Shown in pieces: positions 29,505-38,318 of a DNA stretch of 40,932 nt. Made by a program: the position numbers and the translations under genes. Below the pieces are notes generated by a model. The model was not told the origin of the DNA and searched no databases. It saw only the letters and a program-made list of their open reading frames with translations. This stretch comes from JACQXM01 sp964569425 (GTDB taxonomy: Bacteria; Planctomycetota; Phycisphaerae; UBA1845). The stretch spans positions 1 to 40,932 of the forward strand of contig CAZMVD010000023.1 of NCBI GenBank assembly GCA_964569425.1, in the 5' to 3' direction. How positions within the stretch are numbered: the first letter of the stretch is position 1; each line of letters opens with the position of its first letter.

Positions 29505-31496
29505 ATGACGAAACGGGTGGTCTTTCGCCCGTCGCGGGGCGTGTTCAATCCGGTGCTGGCGGACGACTCGCTGGTGGAGCGCGAGGGCGAAAGCGCATCG
29601 GTGTTTTACACGGCGTTTTCGCGGCAGATCGCGCAGAGCATGGGGCTGATCATCGCCGCGGCAGCGGGGGCGTGCCTGTTGAGTGCGTGGTTGCTTGCGC
29701 TGGCGGGTGCGGCGGCGCCGCTGCACCAGATGTTCGTGCTGCTGAGCTTCGTGATCGCGGGATGTCCGGCGCTGTCCGAAGTCTGGCACAAGCTGCGGGG
29801 TTTGCGCGTTGATATCGACCTGCTGATGCTGCTGGGGGCGGGGCTGGCGGCGTGGATCGGCAGCCCGTTCGAAGGGGCGCTGCTGCTGTTTCTGTTCGCG
29901 CTGTCCGGCGGCATGGAAGGCTACGCGCTGCGGCGCACCCAGACCGCGATCAATGCGCTGCGGGATCTGGCCCCCCCGGAAGCGACGCTGATCGACGGTG
30001 ATGCGCAAACGCACGTTCCGTTGCGGCAGGTGGCGGTGGGGGCGGTCGTGCTGGTGAAGCCGGGAGAGCGAATTCCACTCGACGGCGCCGTATTGCGCGG
30101 ACAATCGTCGGTGGACGAATCGGCCATCACCGGAGAATCGGTTCCGCGCGACTGCGGACCGGGCGATGCCGTGTTTGCGGGCACGCTCAACGTAAACGGG
30201 CGGATGGAGGTAACCGTCACCAAGCAGGCGGCCGATACCACGCTGGCGCGCATCGTGGCGCTGGTGATGGAGGCGCGACATCGGCCGGCCACGGCGCAGC
30301 GGCTGATCGACCGCATCGGGCCCACCTACTCAGCAGCGGTCATCGGGGTGGTGCTCATCGTGGGGCTCGCGGCGTGGGGGGTTTTCGGATTGCCTTATCG
30401 CGACGCGCTGTATCGCGCCATCGCTTTGCTGATCGTGGCCAGCCCCTGTGCGCTCATCATTGCCACGCCCGTCGTGTACCTGTCGGCGATCGCGGGCGCG
30501 GCACGTAGGGGCGTGCTCATCAAAGGCGGCGTACACCTGGAAGTGGTGGCCGCGGCCCGCGCTTTTGCGTTCGACAAGACCGGCACCCTCACCACTGGAC
30601 AAATCCGTATGGCAGAGGTCATACCTCCGGCGGGCATGAGCCGCGAGGACGCGCTGTGCGTGGCGGGGGCGCTGGAAGGCTCCAGCACCCACCCCCTGGC
30701 CCAGGCCGTGCAGCGCGCCGTGCGCGAATCCGGCGTCTCACCGCCGCCGGTGCAGGAGTTTCGATATGTTCCCGGTGAAGGGTCGCAGGGTCTGGTGGGG
30801 GGGCGCAGGGTATGGGTGGGACGCGCCGAGTCGGCGCACCTTCATGCGCCCCATGCCGACCTGGGCGCCCTGTTGTCGAAGGTGGACGAGATTCGGCAAT
30901 TGGGCATGACTGCGTCAGCTCTGGTGGTCGACGGCGCCGTGGGACTGCTTACTTTCGCGGACACGGTGCGCGAGGAAGCGGCCGATTGCGTGCGCGCCCT
31001 GCGCCGTCAGGGTGTGCGACGGGTGGACATGCTCACCGGCGACCACGAGGCGACGGCGCGGCAGGTCGGCGCCACTTTGGGTTTGGACGGCTACCGGGCG
31101 GCTCTTAAGCCTGAGGACAAGGTGAACGCCATTCGAGACCTTCGCGCGCAGTATGGCACCCTGGTGCTGGTGGGTGATGGCATCAACGACGCCCCGGCGC
31201 TCGCCCACGCGGACACCGGCATCGCCATGGGGGCGATGGGCGCCGACGTAGCGCTGGAGGCCGCGGACATCGTACTCATGAAGGATCGCCTGGAAGGGGT
31301 GGCGTGGCTGCACGCGCACGCGATTCGCACGGCGCGGATTGTGCGGCAGAACCTCTCTTTCGCGATCGGCGTGATCGTAGTCCTGAGCATGTTCGCCGTG
31401 CTTGGTGAAATCCCCCTGCCGCTGGCCGTGGTGGGGCACGAGGGGAGCACCATACTGGTAGCGCTCAACGGGCTGCGGCTGTTAAGGACAGGGTGA
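29505..31496 (+). CDS. P1B-4-type heavy-metal translocating ATPase
   Basis: 663 aa from ATG 29505. All P-type ATPase motifs are present: SAITGES (actuator), FDKTGTLTTG (phosphorylation Asp about residue 357), STHPLAQAV (HP motif), and GDGINDAPALAHADTG. The membrane site is SPC (IVASPCALIIATPVV) rather than CPC, and the last helices carry GHEGSTILVALNGLRLL. The SPC plus HEGxT pair marks subgroup P1B-4, which exports Co2+, Fe2+ or Zn2+. No N-terminal heavy-metal-binding CxxC domain is present, as usual for this group. It is the last gene of a plus-strand run after the VIT1/CCC1-like transporter, which favours iron or cobalt. It ends 22 bases from the convergent ketosynthase gene. Confidence 0.93.
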   Translation: MTKRVVFRPSRGVFNPVLADDSLVEREGESASVFYTAFSRQIAQSMGLIIAAAAGACLLSAWLLALAGAAAPLHQMFVLLSFVIAGCPALSEVWHKLRGLRVDIDLLMLLGAGLAAWIGSPFEGALLLFLFALSGGMEGYALRRTQTAINALRDLAPPEATLIDGDAQTHVPLRQVAVGAVVLVKPGERIPLDGAVLRGQSSVDESAITGESVPRDCGPGDAVFAGTLNVNGRMEVTVTKQAADTTLARIVALVMEARHRPATAQRLIDRIGPTYSAAVIGVVLIVGLAAWGVFGLPYRDALYRAIALLIVASPCALIIATPVVYLSAIAGAARRGVLIKGGVHLEVVAAARAFAFDKTGTLTTGQIRMAEVIPPAGMSREDALCVAGALEGSSTHPLAQAVQRAVRESGVSPPPVQEFRYVPGEGSQGLVGGRRVWVGRAESAHLHAPHADLGALLSKVDEIRQLGMTASALVVDGAVGLLTFADTVREEAADCVRALRRQGVRRVDMLTGDHEATARQVGATLGLDGYRAALKPEDKVNAIRDLRAQYGTLVLVGDGINDAPALAHADTGIAMGAMGADVALEAADIVLMKDRLEGVAWLHAHAIRTARIVRQNLSFAIGVIVVLSMFAVLGEIPLPLAVVGHEGSTILVALNGLRLLRTG

Positions 31497-31518
31497 CCGT
31501 TGCTGTCGGGGTAAGGAC

Positions 31519-32706
31519 TCAGTCGGGACCGGCGAAGACCACGCTGCTGTTGTAGCCGCCGAAGCCCGCCGAATTGTTGAGCACGCAGCGGACCTTGGCA
31601 CGCCGGACGGCCCCGCGAACCGCGTCGAGCGCGCACGGTTCCAGCACCTCCTCGAGGTGCCAGGTGGGGACAAGCTGCTGATGTTGCAGACTGAGTACGC
31701 AGGCGGCGGCCTCCAGCGCCGCGGCGGCGCCCATGCAGTGACCGGTCAGCGCCTTGATCGAACTGAAAGCGACCCCGCCCGAAAAGAGCCGCTCCATGAC
31801 CTTGACTTCGATGGCATCGTTCTGCGGCGTGCCGGTGCCGTGGGCGCAAACGTAGTCGATATCCTCAGGTGACAGCCCCGCGTCACGCAGCGCCAGCTCT
31901 CCCGCGCGGCACAGCCCCTCGCCGTCGGGATGCGGGCGGGTGGGGTGATAAGTTTCGCAGGTAGACGCGGCCCCCAGCAGACGGGCGCGAACGGTGGCGC
32001 CGCGCGCCCGGGCCGTGGACTCGCGCTCCAGCACAAACATCCCCGCCCCTTCGCCGACCAGCAGCCCGTCGCGCCGGCGGTCGAACGGCCGGCAGACCCC
32101 GGCGGACATGACCCGGGCACGCATAAACCCCACAAAGGCCAGGCGGCTGAAGCCGTCGGCGCCGCCCGCCAGGGCCGCATCGCATTCGCCGGCCAGCAGC
32201 ATCCGCCGCGCCGCTTCCATCGCCATGTTGCCGGCGGCGCAGGCGCCGTAGAGATCGTATCGAGGTCCGGTGGCACCAAGTTGCGCGCCCACCTGCGCCG
32301 ATATGCAGCCCGGCGCGCCGCGCGCGATCTCGCGTGCTTGTTCGGGTGCCAGCCACTGGTCAGCGGGCGCATCCAGACGGTTCTCAATGAACTCGGTCTC
32401 GCCCATGGTGGTACCGACGATCACCGCCGTGCGGGCGTCGGCAAGCTTCGTGCGGTCAAGTCCGGCATTGTCTATTGCCTGCTTCGCGGCGGCCAGTGCC
32501 AGGGATGAGGCACGTCCCACTCCCGGAACCGCCTCCACCGGCTCGCGCACCTGACAAGCCATCTGCCGCTGAAGTTCAGAAGTGTCGAAGCCCGTCACCG
32601 GCGCAGCGCCGCTGCGGCCCGCGGTCAACGAAGTCCAGAAGGCGGATTCGGAATGGCCGATCGGCGAAACCACCCCCATGCCCGTGATGACGATGCCGTC
32701 ACTCAT
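31519..32706 (-). CDS. Beta-ketoacyl-ACP synthase (FabF/KS-like)
   Basis: 395 aa. Thiolase-fold condensing enzyme that joins a malonyl-ACP to an acyl chain. The catalytic triad is complete: Cys156 in YGACAAGN, His289 in HGTGTPQND, and His323 in SIKALTGHCMGAAAA, with Lys318 conserved as well. N-terminal VITGMGVVSPIGHS and C-terminal NNSAGFGGYNSSVVF are typical. Unlike the housekeeping FabF it is paired with a dedicated ACP and a DUF1702 protein in one minus-strand run. This suggests a special fatty-acid or polyketide product rather than bulk lipid synthesis. Eighty-one bases separate it from the ACP gene upstream. No malonyl-CoA transferase, ketoreductase or dehydratase is in the window, so those activities would come from elsewhere. 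Confidence 0.92.
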   Translation of the reverse strand: MSDGIVITGMGVVSPIGHSESAFWTSLTAGRSGAAPVTGFDTSELQRQMACQVREPVEAVPGVGRASSLALAAAKQAIDNAGLDRTKLADARTAVIVGTTMGETEFIENRLDAPADQWLAPEQAREIARGAPGCISAQVGAQLGATGPRYDLYGACAAGNMAMEAARRMLLAGECDAALAGGADGFSRLAFVGFMRARVMSAGVCRPFDRRRDGLLVGEGAGMFVLERESTARARGATVRARLLGAASTCETYHPTRPHPDGEGLCRAGELALRDAGLSPEDIDYVCAHGTGTPQNDAIEVKVMERLFSGGVAFSSIKALTGHCMGAAAALEAAACVLSLQHQQLVPTWHLEEVLEPCALDAVRGAVRRAKVRCVLNNSAGFGGYNSSVVFAGPD

Positions 32707-32787
32707 GAATGGCAGGCGCCGACCGCCCTTCCACCGGCATCGGGCCCCTTTCGGATTCCGGCTTGACGGTTCATTCCCCGTGGGCGG

Positions 32788-33036
32788 CTACGCGGCGGCC
32801 ATCTTCTCGCGCATCATTTCAAAGATGTCGTTCAGGCAGGTGACGCGGCGGATCACGTCCTCGGGAAGTTCCTGCCGGATGATCGATTCGATGGTCGCGA
32901 TGAGGTGCACGGCGTCGAGCGAATCAATGCCCGCTTCCGCGAGGGGCAGGCTCAGATCGACGGCGTCCGCAGGCACACGCAGGGTGTCGGCCAGCCAGTC
33001 AAGCAGTTCCGCCCGGGCACTCAGGTACTTATCCAT
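32788..33036 (-). CDS. Acyl carrier protein
   Basis: 82 aa. The protein has the ACP four-helix pattern with the phosphopantetheine attachment Ser39 in AEAGIDSLDAVHLIATIE. The usual family motif is DSLD or DSLS, and DSLD is present here. Residues 1-20 (YLSARAELLDWLADTL) are helix 1, and the end LNDIFEMMREKMAAA is helix 4 with a basic and alanine-rich tail. It follows the DUF1702 gene by six bases and precedes the ketosynthase. It probably tethers the acyl substrate of the KS and of the DUF1702 protein, rather than being the general AcpP. Confidence 0.9.
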   Translation of the reverse strand: MDKYLSARAELLDWLADTLRVPADAVDLSLPLAEAGIDSLDAVHLIATIESIIRQELPEDVIRRVTCLNDIFEMMREKMAAA

Positions 33037-33042
33037 ACACGT

Positions 33043-34137
33043 TTACTCCGCGTTCGACGATTGCACAGCCTTGTGCCTGGAATCCGCCGGCAGCAACGCC
33101 CTGACGCCGGCCAAGGGAAATTCAACGTGCTTGAGCATCCACGCCGTGACCCGTTCGCGCCAGCGGCGGTATTTGTCCTCCTGGTCATCGGCGCGGACCA
33201 GCAGTTCGACGCGGTCGCATTCGCGAATACTCGCCCGCGCCGCTTCGCGCATCCCCTGGGGCACCCGGGCCAGATGATTCTCGAACGCATCCACGTCGTT
33301 GATGGAGCGCGCTTTCAACGCGAAGCACATACCCAGGTGCAGGTGCGGATGCCAAGCCGGCGGCATTTGTTCCGCAAGCGCCGCGGCTTTTTCCAGGCGG
33401 TCGGGAAAGACGAACGTCGCCGCCAGCCCGACACCCGCCGCGGCGTCGAACGCCCCTTCGCCCAGCGCCCGGAGTGCCGCAATCAGCCGCGGCGCGTCGT
33501 CCAGATAGCGAAACCACAGCGCCCGCCCCACTCCGTGGAACGCGGCGTTTTTCGCATAGCCCGAAAACCGCTCCAACCGCGACAACGCCCCGGCGTCACG
33601 CGGATGGTCAAAGAACGCCACCTTGAAACCGTACCCGTCGAAACACAGATACCGGTGAAGCGCATCGAGATCCTGCACCCGACGCTGCACCAGCGTTGGG
33701 GCGTGGTTGCGCATCCCGGACCAGAAACCCAGCCCGACGTAATACAGATAGCGGAACTCGGGACGAGGTTTGACAACCTCTTTTTCGAATTCCGCCCCGC
33801 GGAAGCGCATCAGCTTCCGCGGCGTGTAGCCCATGGCCAGGCCCTCGTGCGCAAACGGCCGATAGAGCGGCGGCAGCGCGTCGCAATCGGCCAGCGCTTC
33901 GCCCGCCGTACGGGCCGTCAACATGCGATTGAACCCGCCCGCAAAGCTCCGCAGGATGGTGTCGACGCGCTCCGCGTCGTCGCGCGCGTGCACCGCCAGC
34001 CCCAGTCGCTGGACGGTCATTCGCGCCGGCCGAATGGCAAATAAACCAAGCGCGCGGCGCCATCGTCCGCGGTGCGCCGCGATCGCCGCCAGCGCAACCA
34101 CCACCGCCGACACAACCACAATGGGCAGCAGTGTCAT
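33043..34137 (-). CDS. DUF1702 family protein with N-terminal membrane anchor
   Basis: 364 aa from ATG 34137, preceded by GAGGA; ATG 34203 would add 22 residues without a ribosome site. A hydrophobic N-terminus (LLPIVVVSAVVVALAAIAAH) is followed by a globular part carrying the series of glycine/aromatic motifs I associate with DUF1702: AHEGLAMGYTPRKLMRFRG, YYVGLGFWSGMRN, YLCFDGYGFKVAFFD, FHGVGRALWFRYLDD and AAAGVGLAATFVFP. From memory the family was noticed in enediyne polyketide clusters (UnbL-type proteins), with unknown chemistry. Here it is the first gene of an operon with an ACP and a ketosynthase. A candidate promoter and palindrome lie 150 bases upstream. Confidence 0.75.
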   Translation of the reverse strand: MTLLPIVVVSAVVVALAAIAAHRGRWRRALGLFAIRPARMTVQRLGLAVHARDDAERVDTILRSFAGGFNRMLTARTAGEALADCDALPPLYRPFAHEGLAMGYTPRKLMRFRGAEFEKEVVKPRPEFRYLYYVGLGFWSGMRNHAPTLVQRRVQDLDALHRYLCFDGYGFKVAFFDHPRDAGALSRLERFSGYAKNAAFHGVGRALWFRYLDDAPRLIAALRALGEGAFDAAAGVGLAATFVFPDRLEKAAALAEQMPPAWHPHLHLGMCFALKARSINDVDAFENHLARVPQGMREAARASIRECDRVELLVRADDQEDKYRRWRERVTAWMLKHVEFPLAGVRALLPADSRHKAVQSSNAE

Positions 34138-34284
34138 GAATTCCTCGGCCCATCGCAGATACGAGAAGCGATGGGATCGGCCCGTTCGCAGATACGCCTG
34201 CACGTGTCGCCGGCCACGCCGACGACCCCATCAAACCGCGGAGCGCAGCGTGCCGCTTGCCTTGCTTCCGGCCAGGGCAACGTC

Positions 34285-34318
34285 TTCGATTGTATCGAAT
34301 CTACGCCGCCACTGACAG
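34285..34318 (-). promoter_or_regulatory. Candidate promoter of the DUF1702-ACP-KAS operon with a palindrome over its -10 box
   Basis: On the minus strand CTGTCA (34318-34313) and TACAAT (34294-34289) are 18 bases apart, four of six and five of six matches to the sigma-70 consensus. The -10 lies inside TTCGAT-TGT-ATCGAA (34285-34299), a perfect inverted repeat with six-base arms. A dimeric repressor bound there would block transcription. The site lies in the 264-base region between this operon and the MMPL gene. Confidence 0.4.
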
Positions 34319-34401
34319 AGATTTCTGATCGCCCTTCAGTGGAATTCTGCAAAGTACGACCGTAACCTGAACCGTTGCGATGGGGCACCGCGGGGTCTAC
34401 G

Positions 34402-37176
34402 ATGGCCCCCGCGGTACCCGGAGCCCAACTACTCCTAGACATCGGCAGAGCCCTTTTGACGACCATTTGGACCTATTCGATGCGCCGGCCCCGCCTGGTG
34501 GTAGCGGGCTCCCTGCTAATCCTCTTGCTCACCGCCCCCGGTTTGGTGCACCTTCGGGTGCGAACGGATGGGAACGCGCTGGTCCCGCAGCACGCCGCCG
34601 AGATTAAAAGCGATCGTGCCATCCGCGCGGCATTCGGCGTGCGCGATCCCGTGGTGCTGCTGGTGTGCGCTCCGCATCCCGCGGGCATTTTCAACGCCAA
34701 GACACTGGCCCTGGTCGAGCGGCTGAGTGACGCGCTCCGTTCACTGGAGGGCATTGAGCCGCAGGACGTGTTCAGTCTGGCGACGGAGTACGGCCATCGC
34801 GTACGTCCGGGAACGTTGACGTTTCGTCGCTTCCTGGAGCCACTGCCGTCGACGGAAGCGGAGGTACAGCAACTGCGCGACGACCTGCGCGCCATCCGCC
34901 TGTACAGCGGCACGTTGGTATCGCGTGATGAGCGCTGCACGGCGGTCATGGTGGGTGTGCCGAGTGACGGCAACCGCGTGGAATGGCTTAAACGGATCGG
35001 CGGGCTGCTTCCCGGCACGGGAACCGTTCCGGAGACCATTCGTCTGTTGGGCGCGCCGGTGGCTGAATCTCTGCTGGGCACGCATCTGCTGGAGGATTTG
35101 GGCATTCCGGGAGATTGGCTGGGCTATTCCACGCGTGAGAATCCTGCGAATGTATCTTCGGGTGGGACGTTGGCCCAGACTCGCCGCCAAATCGCCGAGA
35201 GTGTGGGACTGCTGCCGGTGGCGCTGGGCGTGCTGGCGCTGGTTTTCTACGCCTGTTTCCGTCGTGTGGCGGCGGTGGCGATTCCGCTGTGGGAGATGGG
35301 CGCGTGCCTGGTGTTCGTGTTCGGGCTGATGGGTTGGTTCGGCGTGCCCATCTACCTGACCATCGCGGTCATGCCCATCATTCTCATTGCAGCGGGCGTG
35401 GGCGATGAGGTGCACATTTTCACGCGATTCTCCCAGTTGGCGCGGACGGACGGTCGCGTTTCGGCCGAAAGCGCATTGCGGGAAACGATGGCGGAAATGG
35501 CCGGCCCCATCGTCAAGACTTCGTTGACCACGGCCATTGGGTTTCTGGCCTTCGCGCTTTCGCCCCTGCCGCCGGTGCAGGCGTTCGGGGTGTTCTCGGC
35601 GTTGGGCATTCTGTTCTGCATGGTCTGGTCATTGACGGTCATTCCCGCGCAATTGGCCATGGTCCGGCCGCAGTGGCTGGTGTGCGGCGTGGTGCGTACA
35701 AGGCCATCGAAGGAAGCGAAGGGACCGGCGGTTCTACCGAGACTTGTCGTGCGCTGGCGTGTCTTCTTTCTGTGCGGGGGCGCGGCGATCGCCCTCGCGG
35801 CGGTACCGGGCGTTCGAAGTCTGACCGTGCAGGATAGCTGGATCGACGGCTTCGCCCCGGATAGTGCGTTTCGCCGCGCCACGGAGGAGTTCAACGCGCA
35901 GTTTCTCGGCACCCACATGCTGCTGATTGCGGTGGAGGGCGAGGGCATGCGGCACGCCGGAGAGATTTCCGCCGATTCGCTGGCGGGCCAAAACGTGCGT
36001 ATCCCTGTGAGCCAGGTGGATCCGACGGCGTGGGTGGGGTGGAAACTGCGCATCAAGCGTGCGGCGGGCGCTCCACCGGCACCTGGGGCGCCGGCGGCGC
36101 GTGATGAGTGGGAGGGTTGGATCGAGCACAGTGTGCGCGACGGCGATGATATCCTCTTGACAGTTTCCCGTACCGCCGGGCCGCCGCGCGCGCTGCTGCG
36201 GCTCGATCGGTCGGACCGAGTGCGGTATGAATTGACCCGGCAGCCACTGAACAGCCCCGATGTCGTGCGGCATATCGCAGCGCTGGAGAGGCACATCCGG
36301 GGGTTGGAACGATATGCCGTGGGCGGCGTGCTCGGCGCACCCGACTACCTCGAAACCACGCACCTGATGAGCCGTGGGCTGGATGAAACCTATCGCACGA
36401 TTCCCGACAATCCCGAGCGAACTGAGTGGCTTTGGTCGCAATACGGGCGTATTCGCGGGGAACTGCGCCTGCGGCAACTGGTGAGTGCGGATTACTCACG
36501 CACGCTGGTTTCGGTATTCCTCAAGAATGCCAACTTCGTGGACACCGCCGGATTGATGGACGCTGTCCGCGACTACGCGCAAGACCACCTCGCGCCCCAC
36601 GGGCTTACGATTTCCTTTGCCGGCGACGTGGCCGTGAGCCAGGCGCTGATCGACTCGATCGTGACCACCCAGGTTGAATCGCTGATCCTGTCGCAGATCG
36701 GGGTGCTGGTGATCACGGCGCTGCTGCACCGCTCGCTGGTGTGGGGGCTAATGTGCCTGCTGCCCTGCGCGCTGGCCGTGCTGGTGAACTTCGCGGTGAT
36801 GGGTCTTGTGGGCATGCCGTTGGGAGTGGCCACGTCGATGTTCTCGGCGATGGTGATCGGCATCGGCGTCGATTTCGCCATTCACCTTGTGGAGCGTTTC
36901 CGGCGGGCGCGGCGCGCGGGCCGGGCCGCGGAAGAGGCGCTGGTCGAAGCGATGCAGGTCACCGGCGCGGCCATTGTGCGCAGCGGCGCCGCGGTGGGGC
37001 TGGGGCTCGGTGTGATGATGTTGTCCGCCGTACCGGCGAACGCCCGACTGGGCGGGCTGCTCGTGCTCAGCATGGCCGTCTGCCTGTTCGCCACGCTGAC
37101 GCTGCTCCCCGCGCTGGTTTCCATCGCACATCGCCGGCCGCCGGCTTGCGACTCGGGCACTCGCTTCCCCACGTAA
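34402..37176 (+). CDS. MMPL/RND-family exporter
   Basis: 924 aa from ATG 34402; TTG 34375 or ATG 34480 are alternatives. Two MMPL halves are present. Each has one helix, a large extracytoplasmic loop, and a cluster of helices: LVVAGSLLILLLTAPGL; then VALGVLALVFYACF, LVFVFGLMGWFGVPIYL, ILIAAGVGDEVHIFTRF, LTTAIGFLAFALSPLPPVQAFG; and in the second half VLVITALLHRSLVWG, MVIGIGVDFAIHLVERF and GLGLGVMMLSAVPANARLGG. GVGDEVH and GVDFAIH are the proton-relay motifs of TM4 and TM10. The second loop carries an insertion of about 75 residues (around 560-640) with a Pro/Ala linker. The MMPL/HpnN group exports lipids or polyketides. It is divergent from the KAS operon, which makes a lipid product an attractive substrate. 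Confidence 0.85.
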   Translation: MAPAVPGAQLLLDIGRALLTTIWTYSMRRPRLVVAGSLLILLLTAPGLVHLRVRTDGNALVPQHAAEIKSDRAIRAAFGVRDPVVLLVCAPHPAGIFNAKTLALVERLSDALRSLEGIEPQDVFSLATEYGHRVRPGTLTFRRFLEPLPSTEAEVQQLRDDLRAIRLYSGTLVSRDERCTAVMVGVPSDGNRVEWLKRIGGLLPGTGTVPETIRLLGAPVAESLLGTHLLEDLGIPGDWLGYSTRENPANVSSGGTLAQTRRQIAESVGLLPVALGVLALVFYACFRRVAAVAIPLWEMGACLVFVFGLMGWFGVPIYLTIAVMPIILIAAGVGDEVHIFTRFSQLARTDGRVSAESALRETMAEMAGPIVKTSLTTAIGFLAFALSPLPPVQAFGVFSALGILFCMVWSLTVIPAQLAMVRPQWLVCGVVRTRPSKEAKGPAVLPRLVVRWRVFFLCGGAAIALAAVPGVRSLTVQDSWIDGFAPDSAFRRATEEFNAQFLGTHMLLIAVEGEGMRHAGEISADSLAGQNVRIPVSQVDPTAWVGWKLRIKRAAGAPPAPGAPAARDEWEGWIEHSVRDGDDILLTVSRTAGPPRALLRLDRSDRVRYELTRQPLNSPDVVRHIAALERHIRGLERYAVGGVLGAPDYLETTHLMSRGLDETYRTIPDNPERTEWLWSQYGRIRGELRLRQLVSADYSRTLVSVFLKNANFVDTAGLMDAVRDYAQDHLAPHGLTISFAGDVAVSQALIDSIVTTQVESLILSQIGVLVITALLHRSLVWGLMCLLPCALAVLVNFAVMGLVGMPLGVATSMFSAMVIGIGVDFAIHLVERFRRARRAGRAAEEALVEAMQVTGAAIVRSGAAVGLGLGVMMLSAVPANARLGGLLVLSMAVCLFATLTLLPALVSIAHRRPPACDSGTRFPT

Positions 37177-37189
37177 GCCCTGGCGTTGC

Positions 37190-38179
37190 TCAGATGACAT
37201 AATCCGGCAGGTAGCCCGACTGCGGGGTCGAGTCCGGCTTGGCGGCACCCTCAGGCCCGCGCGCCTTGAGCCGCAGCTCCGGCGGCTTGAAGGTCACCAC
37301 CGAGTTGGGCGGCACGCTGGAGGTGACAAACACCGACCCGCCGATCACCGAATTCTCGCCGATCACCGTGTCCCCGCCCAGGATGATCGCGTTGGCATAA
37401 ATGGTCACGCCGTCACATACCGTGGGGTGCCGCTTGGTCTTGCGAATGACCCGGCCGCGTTCGTCCTTGGGGAACGACAGCGCACCCAGCGTCACCCCCT
37501 GGTAGATTTTGACATTGTTGCCGATGTCGGTGGTTTCGCCGATGACCACGCCGGTGCCGTGGTCGATGAAGAAGTTGCGGCCGATGTTGGCGCCGGGGTG
37601 GATGTCGATGCCCGTCTGGAGGTGCGCCCACTCGGACATGATCCGCGGCATGAGCGGCACGTCGTCGGCGTACAGGCGATGGGCCATGCGCTGCACGCTG
37701 ATGGCCAGCAGGCCGGGATAGGCCAGGATCACCTCGTCGACGTTGAGCGCCGCGGGGTCACCGTCGTAGGACGCCTGCACGTCTCCCGCCAGCAGTTCGC
37801 GGATGGCCGGAATGGCTTCGAGGAACGAGAGCGTTTGATGACGGGTGCGCTCCTCGCAAGCCCGGGTCGCCACCGGTCCGCTGTTCTTCGATTCCTCGAG
37901 GTAGCAAAGGCAGAGGTAAATCTGACGGAACAACGTTTCGCCGATGCGCGGTAGCAGGTCGCCCACGTGAAACGCCACGTTGTGCTGGGTCAGGTGCTGG
38001 CGCCCGATGAAGCCCGGGTAGAGCAGTTCCAGCAGGTCGTTGACAAGCTGAATCGTCTCTGCCCGGTTGGGCAGATAGGTCCGGTCGATGTGCTGCGTGC
38101 GCGCGTCGGAGCGATAGCTCGCGACTACCCGATCCACCAGCGCACCCAGCTTGGGGCCGATGACGAAATCCTCAGGCAT
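37190..38179 (-). CDS. cysE: Serine O-acetyltransferase
   Basis: 329 aa; AGGAC precedes ATG 38179. The enzyme acetylates serine with acetyl-CoA, the first step of cysteine synthesis. The C-terminal left-handed beta-helix carries the family signature: GIDIHPGANIGRNFFIDHGTGVVIGETTDIGNNVKIYQGVTLGA, then HPTVCDGVTIYANAIILGGDTVIGENSVIGGSVFV. The catalytic His is in the DHGTG stretch. The N-terminal 150 residues are a long helical domain (ETLFRQIYLCLCYLEES and YPGLLAISVQRMAHRLY), longer than E. coli CysE and like the plant/EpsC-extended type. The 30-residue tail after the helix is rich in P, G and K. No cysK is nearby. It is convergent with the MMPL gene, 13 bases apart. Confidence 0.9.
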   Translation of the reverse strand: MPEDFVIGPKLGALVDRVVASYRSDARTQHIDRTYLPNRAETIQLVNDLLELLYPGFIGRQHLTQHNVAFHVGDLLPRIGETLFRQIYLCLCYLEESKNSGPVATRACEERTRHQTLSFLEAIPAIRELLAGDVQASYDGDPAALNVDEVILAYPGLLAISVQRMAHRLYADDVPLMPRIMSEWAHLQTGIDIHPGANIGRNFFIDHGTGVVIGETTDIGNNVKIYQGVTLGALSFPKDERGRVIRKTKRHPTVCDGVTIYANAIILGGDTVIGENSVIGGSVFVTSSVPPNSVVTFKPPELRLKARGPEGAAKPDSTPQSGYLPDYVI

Positions 38180-38318
38180 AAATGTCCTAATTCAGAATGT
38201 CGAATCGAGAATAGCGAATAACCAACGACGAATCGCCGGGTCTTCCGGGCGGTACGCTCGATTCGCGCTTTCCGGTTCGCCGCCGCGCTTTGGCCTTTGA
38301 CCACCCCATCATAAGGGT

